A stretch of DNA of 13,630 nt from Fibrobacter sp. UBA1313 (GTDB taxonomy: Bacteria > Fibrobacterota > Fibrobacteria > Fibrobacterales > Fibrobacteraceae): assembly GCA_002307115.1 (NCBI GenBank), contig DBTP01000018.1, positions 774-14,403 on the forward strand, read 5' to 3'. The notes under the pieces were generated by a model. That model was given only the letters and a program-made list of their open reading frames with translations, was not told where the DNA came from and made no database searches. This document shows, piece after piece, positions 1 through 6,652 of the stretch (positions are counted from its first letter, which is position 1; the number at the start of each line of letters is the position of its first letter). Made by a program: the position numbers and the translations under genes.

Positions 1-197
1 GAGGTATTAATCGTGATACCGCGTGCCTTTTCTTCAGGAGCGTTATCAATTTCATCGAAGCGCTTTGCTGCAGCAAGGCCTTTTGCAGCGAGTGTCGTGC
101 AAATGGCTGCGGTGAGCGTCGTTTTACCGTGGTCAACGTGACCGATGGTGCCGATGTTACAGTGCGGCTTGCTTCTGTCAAACTTTTCTTTAGCCAT
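1..197 (-). CDS. tuf: Elongation factor Tu, N-terminal part (runs off the window)
   Basis: EF-Tu is the GTPase that delivers aminoacyl-tRNA to the ribosomal A site in the cytoplasm. Only the first 65 codons are present. The protein begins MAKEKFDRSKPHCNIGTIGH; the P-loop GHVDHGKT lies at residues 19-26 and the switch I motif RGITI at 59-63, preceded by the typical EF-Tu stretch DNAPEEKA. These are exact family hallmarks. The ATG at 197 is preceded by AGAGG at suitable spacing. The gene follows the EF-G-like gene in the same direction with a 195-base gap that carries its own likely promoter, so it can be expressed alone or by readthrough. Truncation is only the window edge. Confidence 0.98.
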   Translation of the reverse strand, partial: MAKEKFDRSKPHCNIGTIGHVDHGKTTLTAAICTTLAAKGLAAAKRFDEIDNAPEEKARGITINT

Positions 198-301
198 GTT
201 ATCCTCTTCTTCACCAGAAGGTTTATCGCTTCTAAATTAGAGACCAAAATCTTGTTTTTATGGTCCAAAAATTCGAAAAGCATAGGAAGCGCTACTCTTC
301 G

Positions 302-343
302 AAATTGAGGCCCCAATTTTAGCTTTTCTATGGAAAAAAACAA
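302..343 (-). promoter_or_regulatory. Candidate tuf promoter with overlapping dyad
   Basis: On the minus strand a -35-like TTGTTT (338-343) is followed after 16 bases by a -10-like TAAAAT (316-321). An imperfect palindrome, AAATTG / CAATTT (302-319), overlaps the -10 and the expected transcription start. The implied leader is about 110 bases and could form small hairpins, for example AGAAG/CTTCT at 216-233 and GACCA/TGGTC at 242-265. No terminator was seen between the EF-G-like gene and tuf. Promoter call is by consensus only. Confidence 0.5.
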
Positions 344-392
344 GTTTATTTTGAGTTTTTTTTACAAATAAATAACATTTCCATGAAAAACA

Positions 393-2324
393 CTACATAT
401 TGTGGTGTCGGTAGTCCAAAAAGCGGAGTGAATATTGGGCGGTTCCCTTCGAAATAGACCTCACTGCGGTCGAAAAGCCAAAAAAGTTTCGAAGAGGCAC
501 TTCAGCCCTCAAAAAATGGATTCTTCCATCTCCATTAATCTCACGAACTTTTCCTTCACGAGATTGAACTTCCCCAGTGACCACACCCGCAAAAGAAACA
601 GGGCATTCAACCGATAATTCCATATAAGGCTCGTAAAGAACGAGATCAATAGGTTTAATCAGCATAGTAACCGCATCAGCACACGCTTTTTTAATCATGG
701 GAATAGGAACATCCCCCACGCAATCTAGAGAGTGTAGCTCAAACTGAACTCCTACGAGAGCGCCCTTCCCCAAGAAACCAACATCCGCAGCCTCCAGGAG
801 TGCAGAACGAAGACCTGCAAGAATTTCTCGTGGAGCATTTTCTAAGAAATCTGCTTTTAACTGTATATCATGCTCCGTTGTAGCCAATGGTAATGCGGAT
901 AAGGAGAGTGTGACCTTCAAAGGTCCTGCTTGAAATGAATTTTGCAAAGGCCCCACTTGGTGCTGTAGCCGCTCTTGCCATTTCACGTCTGGGTTCCCGA
1001 CTTGGACTTCACACCCAAATTCACGCTTCAATCGCGCGATCAGAACATCCAGTTGCACTTCACCCACAGTATATAAAACCCAAAAGCCACCTTCTGCATG
1101 ACGGACCACGCGGAATGAAGGATCCATCCGCGAGAGAATCCCTAAACTCTGTTCCACATGAGCATAGTCTTCGATTTTGAGGCACTCTACCTGAGTTTGG
1201 AGTAAAGGTTGATACAACACGCGGGCGGTTTCAGAATCTTCCTTATTCACCACATTGCCACCTAAATCCAGCTGGGCGCCCAATTCCATTTCTTTTTTTG
1301 AGCGCATCGCATATATATCTCCCGAACGAAGTTCATCGACCGGAAGAAGCATGTTCGCTTTCATGCGAAAAAATTCAAATTCTTTTGGCCATTCTGTCCG
1401 ATCTAAAGAGGTCATGCTTCGAAAAAGTGATATTTCACCAAAAGCTTGGAAATGGCGCAACCGAATGACCTGCCCCAACAAACCATCTTTAAACGTTGGA
1501 GGCGGGGACAAAAAAAACGACAGCCCCGTCATCAACCCTCGAACACCATAATTTTCTAATGCCGAACCTGAATAGCAAAGAATACAATCATCGGAAGCCG
1601 CAAGCGATTCAAGACTACGAATCAAATCTTCGGGAGGAATTAGCTGTTCTGCCATGGCCTTTTCTAGTACAACATCATCAAAGCAGGACGCAAATTCAAC
1701 CGCTTCTTTGTAATACTTAGCGGCAATCGCCGCCGATGCTTTAGACGTAATTTTTTTCGCTTCTTCTCTGCCGTCTGTAGCATGAATAAGCCGCGTATTA
1801 CTGATAACATCAAGCACCGAAGTCATTTTGCCTGAATCGTATTCTGGTACAGAAAGAAGCACGGGACGAACGCCCAATATTTCTTCGATATTAATCAAGA
1901 CATCATCCAAAGAATAATCCGGGTTATCCAGCTTGTTGATGAAAATCAACGTGCGAACGCCTCTTGAACGGAGCTTTTTCCAAGCGGCAATCGTTTGCGT
2001 TTCCACACCGCTGGCAGCAGAAATAACGAGCACGGCACCTTCTACAGCGGAAAGAGCCATATCCACTTCGGCACCAAAATCAACATGCCCCGGGGTATCA
2101 ATAAAATTAAACCACATCCCACGCCATTCAAAGTGCGCGATGCCGGATTCAATGGTAATGCCGCGATCCTTTTCTTCGGGCAAGTAGTCCATAGTCGCAA
2201 GGCCTTCTTCCACATTTCCTGGGCGACGAATTTCCCCTGCCGTAAAGAGGATTCTTTCGGAGAGCGTCGTCTTGCCCGCATCAACGTGGGCGAGAATTGC
2301 GATATTGCGAACAGACTGAAGCAT
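393..2324 (-). CDS. EF-G / Tet(M)-type ribosome-associated GTPase, divergent EF-G paralogue
   Basis: A 643-residue translational GTPase of the EF-G/ribosomal-protection superfamily, expected to act on the ribosome with GTP hydrolysis. The GTPase motifs are intact: P-loop AHVDAGKTT at 12-20, RGITI at 54-58, DTPGH at 76-80, NKLD at 130-133 and GSAL at 253-256. The C-terminal domain V is EF-G-like, with AEVPLRNFFGF near 607-617. It is about 50 residues shorter than usual EF-G and close in length to Tet(M). The domain IV tip, where EF-G carries HDVDSS, reads LDCVGDVPIP (about 533-542), and the usual GRGQYGH motif is not seen. It sits in the fusA position just before tuf. The ATG at 2324 has AAGG upstream. 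Candidates are an EF-G2-like paralogue, a diverged fusA, or a ribosomal protection protein; antibiotic resistance should not be assumed. Confidence 0.88.
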   Translation of the reverse strand: MLQSVRNIAILAHVDAGKTTLSERILFTAGEIRRPGNVEEGLATMDYLPEEKDRGITIESGIAHFEWRGMWFNFIDTPGHVDFGAEVDMALSAVEGAVLVISAASGVETQTIAAWKKLRSRGVRTLIFINKLDNPDYSLDDVLINIEEILGVRPVLLSVPEYDSGKMTSVLDVISNTRLIHATDGREEAKKITSKASAAIAAKYYKEAVEFASCFDDVVLEKAMAEQLIPPEDLIRSLESLAASDDCILCYSGSALENYGVRGLMTGLSFFLSPPPTFKDGLLGQVIRLRHFQAFGEISLFRSMTSLDRTEWPKEFEFFRMKANMLLPVDELRSGDIYAMRSKKEMELGAQLDLGGNVVNKEDSETARVLYQPLLQTQVECLKIEDYAHVEQSLGILSRMDPSFRVVRHAEGGFWVLYTVGEVQLDVLIARLKREFGCEVQVGNPDVKWQERLQHQVGPLQNSFQAGPLKVTLSLSALPLATTEHDIQLKADFLENAPREILAGLRSALLEAADVGFLGKGALVGVQFELHSLDCVGDVPIPMIKKACADAVTMLIKPIDLVLYEPYMELSVECPVSFAGVVTGEVQSREGKVREINGDGRIHFLRAEVPLRNFFGFSTAVRSISKGTAQYSLRFLDYRHHNM

Positions 2325-2332
2325 TTAGGACC

Positions 2333-2545
2333 TTATTTTGTAGGCTCTTTGCGCCCGAGTAAATCAAAATATTTCAATTTCTGAATAGTGAACGTGAAAG
2401 GATGGGAGCGAGAAGGAACCAATGACGATGAATTATTGGTGGGAACATAAAAAAACTTGCGCAAATAATTTTTCTGCGCGATTGTTAATAAATATGTGTA
2501 ACTAGGATTATCATTACTGATAGGTCCTATACCAATTCTTTTCAT
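2333..2545 (-). CDS. Small basic hypothetical protein (70 aa) upstream of the EF-G-like gene
   Basis: I do not recognise this protein. It starts MKRIGIGPISNDNPSYTYLL and ends FDLLGRKEPTK; it is rich in Lys/Arg and aromatic residues, with no signal peptide or membrane segment. Support for being real comes from a strong Shine-Dalgarno sequence (GGGAG about 8 bases before the ATG at 2545), from no other gene overlapping it, and from its stop codon lying 8 bases before the start of the EF-G-like gene. The AAGG that serves the next gene overlaps its TAA, which suggests translational coupling. It begins 29 bases after the terminator of the transporter operon. It could be a short protein working with the GTPase, or a leader ORF controlling it. 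A chance ORF remains possible. Confidence 0.6.
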   Translation of the reverse strand: MKRIGIGPISNDNPSYTYLLTIAQKNYLRKFFYVPTNNSSSLVPSRSHPFTFTIQKLKYFDLLGRKEPTK

Positions 2546-2571
2546 CTATTTTCTCCCATTTTTCGAAGATA

Positions 2572-2603
2572 GAAAAAGGCCCCCGTTCATCGCGGAGGCC
2601 TTT
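2572..2603 (-). terminator. Rho-independent terminator of the transporter operon (possibly bidirectional)
   Basis: On the minus strand an 11-bp stem (AAAGGCCTCCG pairing with CGGGGGCCTTT, one wobble pair) with a 7-base loop is followed by a short T-run. On the plus strand the same hairpin is followed by TTTATTTTTT. It lies 16 bases past the stop codon of the last ATPase gene. Confidence 0.85.
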
Positions 2604-2619
2604 ATTTTTTCAATGACTT

Positions 2620-3408
2620 TTAAGAATGCTTAATCCATTCGGCATTGTGAACTTCTGGGATATCGTCAAGTAACTTCAATGTATGGGGTTCCGTTGTGTT
2701 GTCAAGAACTTCTGCAGGAGTCCCCACATTCACCAGTTTACCTTCATGCATAATAAAAATACGGTCGCTCACATAGTTTGCAAGGCCAATATCATGCGTT
2801 ACAAAAACAACAGTCATGTGAAGTTCTTGTTTGAGCTTCATCAGGTAATCCAAGATATTTGCACGGACACAAGCATCCACCATGGATGTAGGCTCATCCG
2901 CAATCAAAACGCGAGGACGAAGCGCAAAGATACGAGCGAGAAGCATACGCTGCATTTGACCACCCGAAAGTTCAAAAGCATACTTATCTTCAATATCGGA
3001 TGGCTTAACATTTACAGCCAACAACCCAGCATCCACACGAGCTTTTACTTCTGCCCTCGATGGCTTATTTTTCAAAATATTAAGAGAATCTTCCAACTGG
3101 GAACGAATGGTAAAAAACTGATTGAAGCAGCTAAACGGATCTTGAAAAACAAATTGGACTTCATTCCAATGAGCCTTCAAATTCGTTATTTTTTTTCCGC
3201 AATAAAGAAATTCACCCGTTGTTGGCGGATACAGACCGAGCATGATTTTTGCAAGCACGCTTTTGCCACAACCAGAACCGCCGACAATAGTAACGATTTC
3301 TCCATCCTTAATCTCAAAGGAAACATCATCAACAGCAGCTTTGGCCTTTTTTCCAATACCGAATATTTTAGATACGTTCTTTGCAGAAAAAATAATATCA
3401 TTTGGCAT
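2620..3408 (-). CDS. Opp/Dpp-type ABC transporter ATPase (DppF/OppF-like)
   Basis: One of the two cytoplasmic ATPases that power uptake through the two permeases of this operon. Numbering here is from a GTG six bases upstream; subtract 2 for the chosen start. Walker A GGSGCGKS is at 45-52, Q-loop Gln at 91, the canonical signature LSGGQ at 149-153, Walker B VLIADE at 169-174 and the switch His at 207. The D-loop reads SMVD rather than the usual SALD. I prefer the ATG at 3408 (262 aa) because GAGG stands 7 bases before it but only one base before the GTG at 3414. The start overlaps the end of the preceding ATPase gene by 11 bases, indicating coupled translation. It lacks the C-terminal Cys-rich extension seen in its partner. 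Substrate cannot be told from this subunit. Confidence 0.93.
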   Translation of the reverse strand: MPNDIIFSAKNVSKIFGIGKKAKAAVDDVSFEIKDGEIVTIVGGSGCGKSVLAKIMLGLYPPTTGEFLYCGKKITNLKAHWNEVQFVFQDPFSCFNQFFTIRSQLEDSLNILKNKPSRAEVKARVDAGLLAVNVKPSDIEDKYAFELSGGQMQRMLLARIFALRPRVLIADEPTSMVDACVRANILDYLMKLKQELHMTVVFVTHDIGLANYVSDRIFIMHEGKLVNVGTPAEVLDNTTEPHTLKLLDDIPEVHNAEWIKHS

Positions 3409-4384
3409 AATCACACCTCACGAGGCGGTCACCCACCATTCGGATACTTTGAGTGTTTTTCTTGCAATCAGGGCAAGCGCGGGTACAACGTTCCGCAAAA
3501 CGGCAACCCACCATTGTTTGGCTTAAGCTAGGAGGAGCCCCTTCAATCGCTACTGGTTTACGCGAACGCTGGCTACTTTCAGAACTCAGCATGGCTCCCA
3601 TCAAAGCTTGAGTGTACGGATGCCGAGGATCTTTGACAACCTGTTCTGCTGTGCCCATTTCCACGAATTCGCCGGCATACATAATGGCAATATTATCAGC
3701 CACATGGTAAAGCAAAGGGAGTTCATGAGTAATAAAAATCATTGTCGAGAAAATACCTTTCTCCAAAAGATCAAAGATCATTTTGATGACTTCTTTCTGC
3801 GTCGAAACATCCAGTGCAGAAGTCGGTTCATCAGCAATCACCATGCGGGGATTCAAGAGCGTAGAAATACCAATCACAGAACGCTGGCGTTCGCCCGCAG
3901 TAAGCTGAATCGGATAAGAATTCAACACCCGTTGCGTATCCATGCCGAACAAGTCAAAACGTTCACAAAGGCGTTGATAAATCTCTTTGGCCGATGAAGG
4001 ACTTCCCTGTTTTTGGTGGGCGGCAATCACATCAGCCGCGATATCCTTGATCTTACGCACAGGATTTAATGCGTTAAAAGCTCCCTGGGGGATCATTGAT
4101 ATTTTTTGAGCAAGTACATTAGAACGAATATCGCTTTCGCTACGATTCATGAGCGATTCTCCATTCACCCGTACATCCCCACTCGTGGGATACAACGGAG
4201 GAATGCACATTCCCATAAGACCGCTCACTAATGTGGATTTACCGCACCCAGATTCCCCGGCAATGCCAAGAATCTCGCCTTGCTTCATAGAGAACGAAAC
4301 ATCCGTAACCGCGTGAACTTTCTCTCCAAAACGAGTCAGGTAATGAAGACTGAGATGATCTACTTCAAATATTTTTTCTGACAT
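3398..4384 (-). CDS. Opp/Dpp-type ABC transporter ATPase (DppD/OppD-like)
   Basis: The second ATPase of the importer, 328 aa from the chosen start. Walker A GESGCGKST is at 43-51, Q-loop Gln at 100 (IPQGAFNALNP), Walker B MVIADEPTSALD at 181-192 and the switch His at 220. The signature reads LTAGE at 161-165 in place of LSGGM/LSGGQ, so this subunit is degenerate where its partner is canonical. After PYTQAL comes the oligopeptide-type C-terminal extension with clustered cysteines (C294, C300, C304, C307, and C324), the pattern associated in this family with a possible iron-sulphur site. An in-frame GTG at 4423 would add 13 residues and overlap the permease gene; the ATG at 4384 has AAAGGG six bases upstream and leaves a 10-base gap, so I use it. 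Confidence 0.94.
   Translation of the reverse strand: MSEKIFEVDHLSLHYLTRFGEKVHAVTDVSFSMKQGEILGIAGESGCGKSTLVSGLMGMCIPPLYPTSGDVRVNGESLMNRSESDIRSNVLAQKISMIPQGAFNALNPVRKIKDIAADVIAAHQKQGSPSSAKEIYQRLCERFDLFGMDTQRVLNSYPIQLTAGERQRSVIGISTLLNPRMVIADEPTSALDVSTQKEVIKMIFDLLEKGIFSTMIFITHELPLLYHVADNIAIMYAGEFVEMGTAEQVVKDPRHPYTQALMGAMLSSESSQRSRKPVAIEGAPPSLSQTMVGCRFAERCTRACPDCKKNTQSIRMVGDRLVRCDYAK
3409..3419 (-). promoter_or_regulatory. Ribosome binding site that decides the DppF-like start
   Basis: GAGG at 3416-3419 stands 7 bases before the ATG at 3408 and one base before an in-frame GTG at 3414, so the ATG is the better start. Confidence 0.75.
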
Positions 4385-4390
4385 AAGAAA

Positions 4391-4396
4391 CCCTTT
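4391..4396 (-). promoter_or_regulatory. Ribosome binding site that decides the DppD-like start
   Basis: AAAGGG lies six bases before the ATG at 4384 and overlaps the stop codon of the upstream permease gene; no comparable site was weighed for the GTG at 4423. Confidence 0.7.
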
Positions 4397-5237
4397 ACTT
4401 GCGCAACCGCGGATTAAAGACACCTTCCATAGACGTATTAATCAGATAAAGAGCAAACACGGTAAGAGTAATAATGATGGTTGCCGGGAGGAACGCCATC
4501 CAAATACCATCACTCAAAGCACCATTATCTTTTGCCTGATTTAGAATTATTCCAAGAGAGGTTGAATCGAGGGGGCCAAGACCAATCATGGAAATGGAAG
4601 CCTCTGAAAGAATCCCAGTAGACACTTGCATGATAAAAACCATGAACACATAAGAAAGAAGGTAGGGTAACACATGTTTAATCACAATGGTAAAGGAACT
4701 TGCACCATTGATCTTGGCAAGAGCAATATGATCTCGGCTACGCAGTGAAGATGCTTGAGCGCGAACACCACGCGCAGACCAGCTCCAAGTTGTGCAACCG
4801 ATAATCAAACCAATGAGAGTTAACGAACGGCCATCTTTTACCGCAGAACTAATGAGGATAAGAATCACAAAAGAGGGAATCACAATAAACAAGTTCGTTC
4901 CCACATTGAGAATTTCATCAACCCATCCACCGCGAAAGCCACCGAACAGACCGATCAACACACCCACGGTTGTCGCAATAATACCCGACACAAAGCCCAC
5001 ATATAAAGAGGACCGAAGGCCACTAATCAGAAGAGACATATAATCTCGACCCAAGTGATCTGTGCCAAGGATATGACCCGCCCCTGATGGTGCATAAGGG
5101 CCCGCAACCACATCCCGAGTCAAAGTGTCAACACTGTATAAAAGCGGTCCAAAGAAGGCAATGATCAGCGTCAAAAGAAACAATCCGATTCCCACGACAA
5201 ACATGGGGGACTTGAGAAGATTCTTGAGTAATTTCAT
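4395..5237 (-). CDS. Opp/Dpp-type ABC transporter permease (DppC/OppC-like)
   Basis: Inner-membrane permease subunit, 280 aa, a normal length for DppC/OppC. A short cytoplasmic N-terminus and a first membrane segment (about 13-33) are followed by the family hallmark HILGTDHLGRDYMS (about 55-68), then further hydrophobic segments. The cytoplasmic coupling loop is ALAKINGASSFTIVIKHVLP, which matches the EAA-type motif that docks on the ATPases. The start ATG at 5237 overlaps the stop of the upstream permease gene by one base (TAATG) and has GGGAGG at good spacing, so the two permeases are translationally coupled. It would pair with the DppB-like subunit to form the channel. Confidence 0.95.
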   Translation of the reverse strand: MKLLKNLLKSPMFVVGIGLFLLTLIIAFFGPLLYSVDTLTRDVVAGPYAPSGAGHILGTDHLGRDYMSLLISGLRSSLYVGFVSGIIATTVGVLIGLFGGFRGGWVDEILNVGTNLFIVIPSFVILILISSAVKDGRSLTLIGLIIGCTTWSWSARGVRAQASSLRSRDHIALAKINGASSFTIVIKHVLPYLLSYVFMVFIMQVSTGILSEASISMIGLGPLDSTSLGIILNQAKDNGALSDGIWMAFLPATIIITLTVFALYLINTSMEGVFNPRLRK

Positions 5238-6643
5238 TATTTACCTCCCACCTGAATGCCAGCTTTAACACGCGGGTCACAGAGGGCAATCAAAATATCA
5301 ACGGAGAAATTCGCCACAAGCACGCAGATGGAAATCATCAACGTACAACCTTGAATGGTCGCATAGTCATTCTGCTGAATCGCAGTGAGCATTGCCATCC
5401 CAAGACCTGGATAGGAGAAGATCATTTCAGTAATCAACGCCCCTCCTACCATAGAACCTAAAGACTGAGCGAGACCTGTAAGCTGTGGCAGCATAGCATT
5501 ACGGAATATGTAGCTCACAATTTTTCCTTCACGAAGTCCCATCCACTTTGCATACTTCATGTAATCCGTACCCAACTCATAGATACTCATGGAGCGCATA
5601 CCCGTTGCTTGACCGCTCAAGAGAATCGGGAAAATGGAGAAGAACGGCAGAATATAGTGAAGCCCCACAGATTTATAGAACTCCCATGAGAAACTAGGCA
5701 CCTGGTCAAAACCGTAGGCCCCCATCGCAGGGAGCCAACCCAACGAAATAGAAAATGCAGCGACCAAAAGCATACCAAACACAAAGAAAGGAATACCATT
5801 AAGAAGCATGGCCAATGGGAAAAAGACCTTGTCGAAAATGCCTCGCTTATAAGCTGCGATCGCGCCAAGCAAGTTACCAACAATCCATCCCAGCATTAAC
5901 GTCGGGAACTGAATGGCAATAGTCCAAGGCAAGCTTTCCTTGATAATTTCTATAACCGGTTTTGGATACTGGCTATAAGAAAGACCGAGGTCCCCATGGA
6001 AAATATTTTTGATATAAGCAAAGAATTGAACCACCGATGAAGAAAGGACAGGCTCTTCTTTGAGAACAGGAGTTCCATTTTCCAATACTGGTGTTGTAGT
6101 ATAAACTACAGAACCTTTTTCAATATGAACCACTTTCTTTACCATCACAGGCTGCATCACATTTCTCATAACAGGAACACCAGCATTATCCAATATTGGT
6201 TTTCCTGTGCTGTCAGAAGCGGCTTCTTTCATCACCGCTCCAGAGGCGTCCATTTTCGGTTCAAAGATTCCAACCGTGTCGTTTACAACACTGTCTGCAC
6301 CCGCACTATTTTTAATTTTCCTTTCCGTTACTTTAATTGCCGGAACCAGTGCCTCTTTCAAATAAGCCTCGCCCTTTTCATTCAGGGCGCATTCATAGCC
6401 GACAGTGTCATAAGTACGAGTACTAAGCTCTGCCATGCCGAAAGACGCGAGCAAAGAGGCTTTCTTTTGTTTTGCTTCATCTTGAGATAGGCCTTGTGCC
6501 GCCTTGCCCATGATAATATCCACTGGATTATTATCACCCAGGCGAGGCAAAGCAAAGTTAATGACTATAGCCGCAATGAACGTCAGGAAATACCAGAGCC
6601 CCTTTTGTAGGACATAAAGTATAGTTGGGTACTGTTTAAGCAT
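5237..6643 (-). CDS. Opp/Dpp-type ABC transporter permease (DppB/OppB-like) with a large periplasmic insertion
   Basis: Inner-membrane permease subunit of 468 aa, against roughly 310-340 for ordinary DppB. The first membrane segment is at about 16-33. The usual core resumes at IKNIFHGDLGLSYSQYPKPV (from 211) and continues with hydrophobic segments near 240-265, 275-302, 330-350, 385-415 and 430-460. The coupling loop includes ELGTDYMKYAKWMGLREGK. The excess length is a hydrophilic block of about 130 residues (roughly 74-202) between the first membrane segment and the conserved core, predicted to lie in the periplasm facing the binding protein. It contains a three-copy repeat, described separately. 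The ATG at 6643 has AAGGA upstream and follows the binding-protein gene by 9 bases. Function in the importer is clear by family; the role of the insertion is unknown. Confidence 0.94.
   Translation of the reverse strand: MLKQYPTILYVLQKGLWYFLTFIAAIVINFALPRLGDNNPVDIIMGKAAQGLSQDEAKQKKASLLASFGMAELSTRTYDTVGYECALNEKGEAYLKEALVPAIKVTERKIKNSAGADSVVNDTVGIFEPKMDASGAVMKEAASDSTGKPILDNAGVPVMRNVMQPVMVKKVVHIEKGSVVYTTTPVLENGTPVLKEEPVLSSSVVQFFAYIKNIFHGDLGLSYSQYPKPVIEIIKESLPWTIAIQFPTLMLGWIVGNLLGAIAAYKRGIFDKVFFPLAMLLNGIPFFVFGMLLVAAFSISLGWLPAMGAYGFDQVPSFSWEFYKSVGLHYILPFFSIFPILLSGQATGMRSMSIYELGTDYMKYAKWMGLREGKIVSYIFRNAMLPQLTGLAQSLGSMVGGALITEMIFSYPGLGMAMLTAIQQNDYATIQGCTLMISICVLVANFSVDILIALCDPRVKAGIQVGGK
6044..6259 (-). 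repeat. Three-copy peptide repeat within the permease insertion
   Basis: Within residues 129-200 of the DppB-like permease three segments share the pattern P-x-(M/L)-(D/E)-(A/N)-x-G-x-(P)-V-(M/L): PKMDASGAVMK (from 129), PILDNAGVPVMR (from 149) and PVLENGTPVLK (from 185). Copies 2 and 3 are each followed within a few residues by a second PVM/PVL. The D-x-x-G cores suggest beta-turns between short strands. Recognised by eye at protein level only. Confidence 0.6.
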
Positions 6644-6652
6644 GAGGAGTCC

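Noticed and set aside
393..2324. Calling the EF-G-like gene a tetracycline-resistance determinant
   Set aside because: Length and missing domain IV motifs recall Tet(M), but the switch I region (ATMDYLPEE) and domain V are EF-G-like, and there is no mobile-element context. Resistance cannot be claimed.
3409..3414. GTG at 3414 as the start of the DppF-like gene
   Set aside because: The Shine-Dalgarno is one base away from it; the ATG six bases further has proper spacing.
2683..3531. A 282-codon plus-strand open frame antisense to the two ATPase genes
   Set aside because: Both ATPase genes are certain from their motifs; the antisense product has a random-looking, His/Asn/Phe-rich composition.
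4385..4423. GTG at 4423 as the start of the DppD-like gene
   Set aside because: It would overlap the permease gene by 29 bases and add an unconserved 13-residue leader; the ATG at 4384 has a good RBS.
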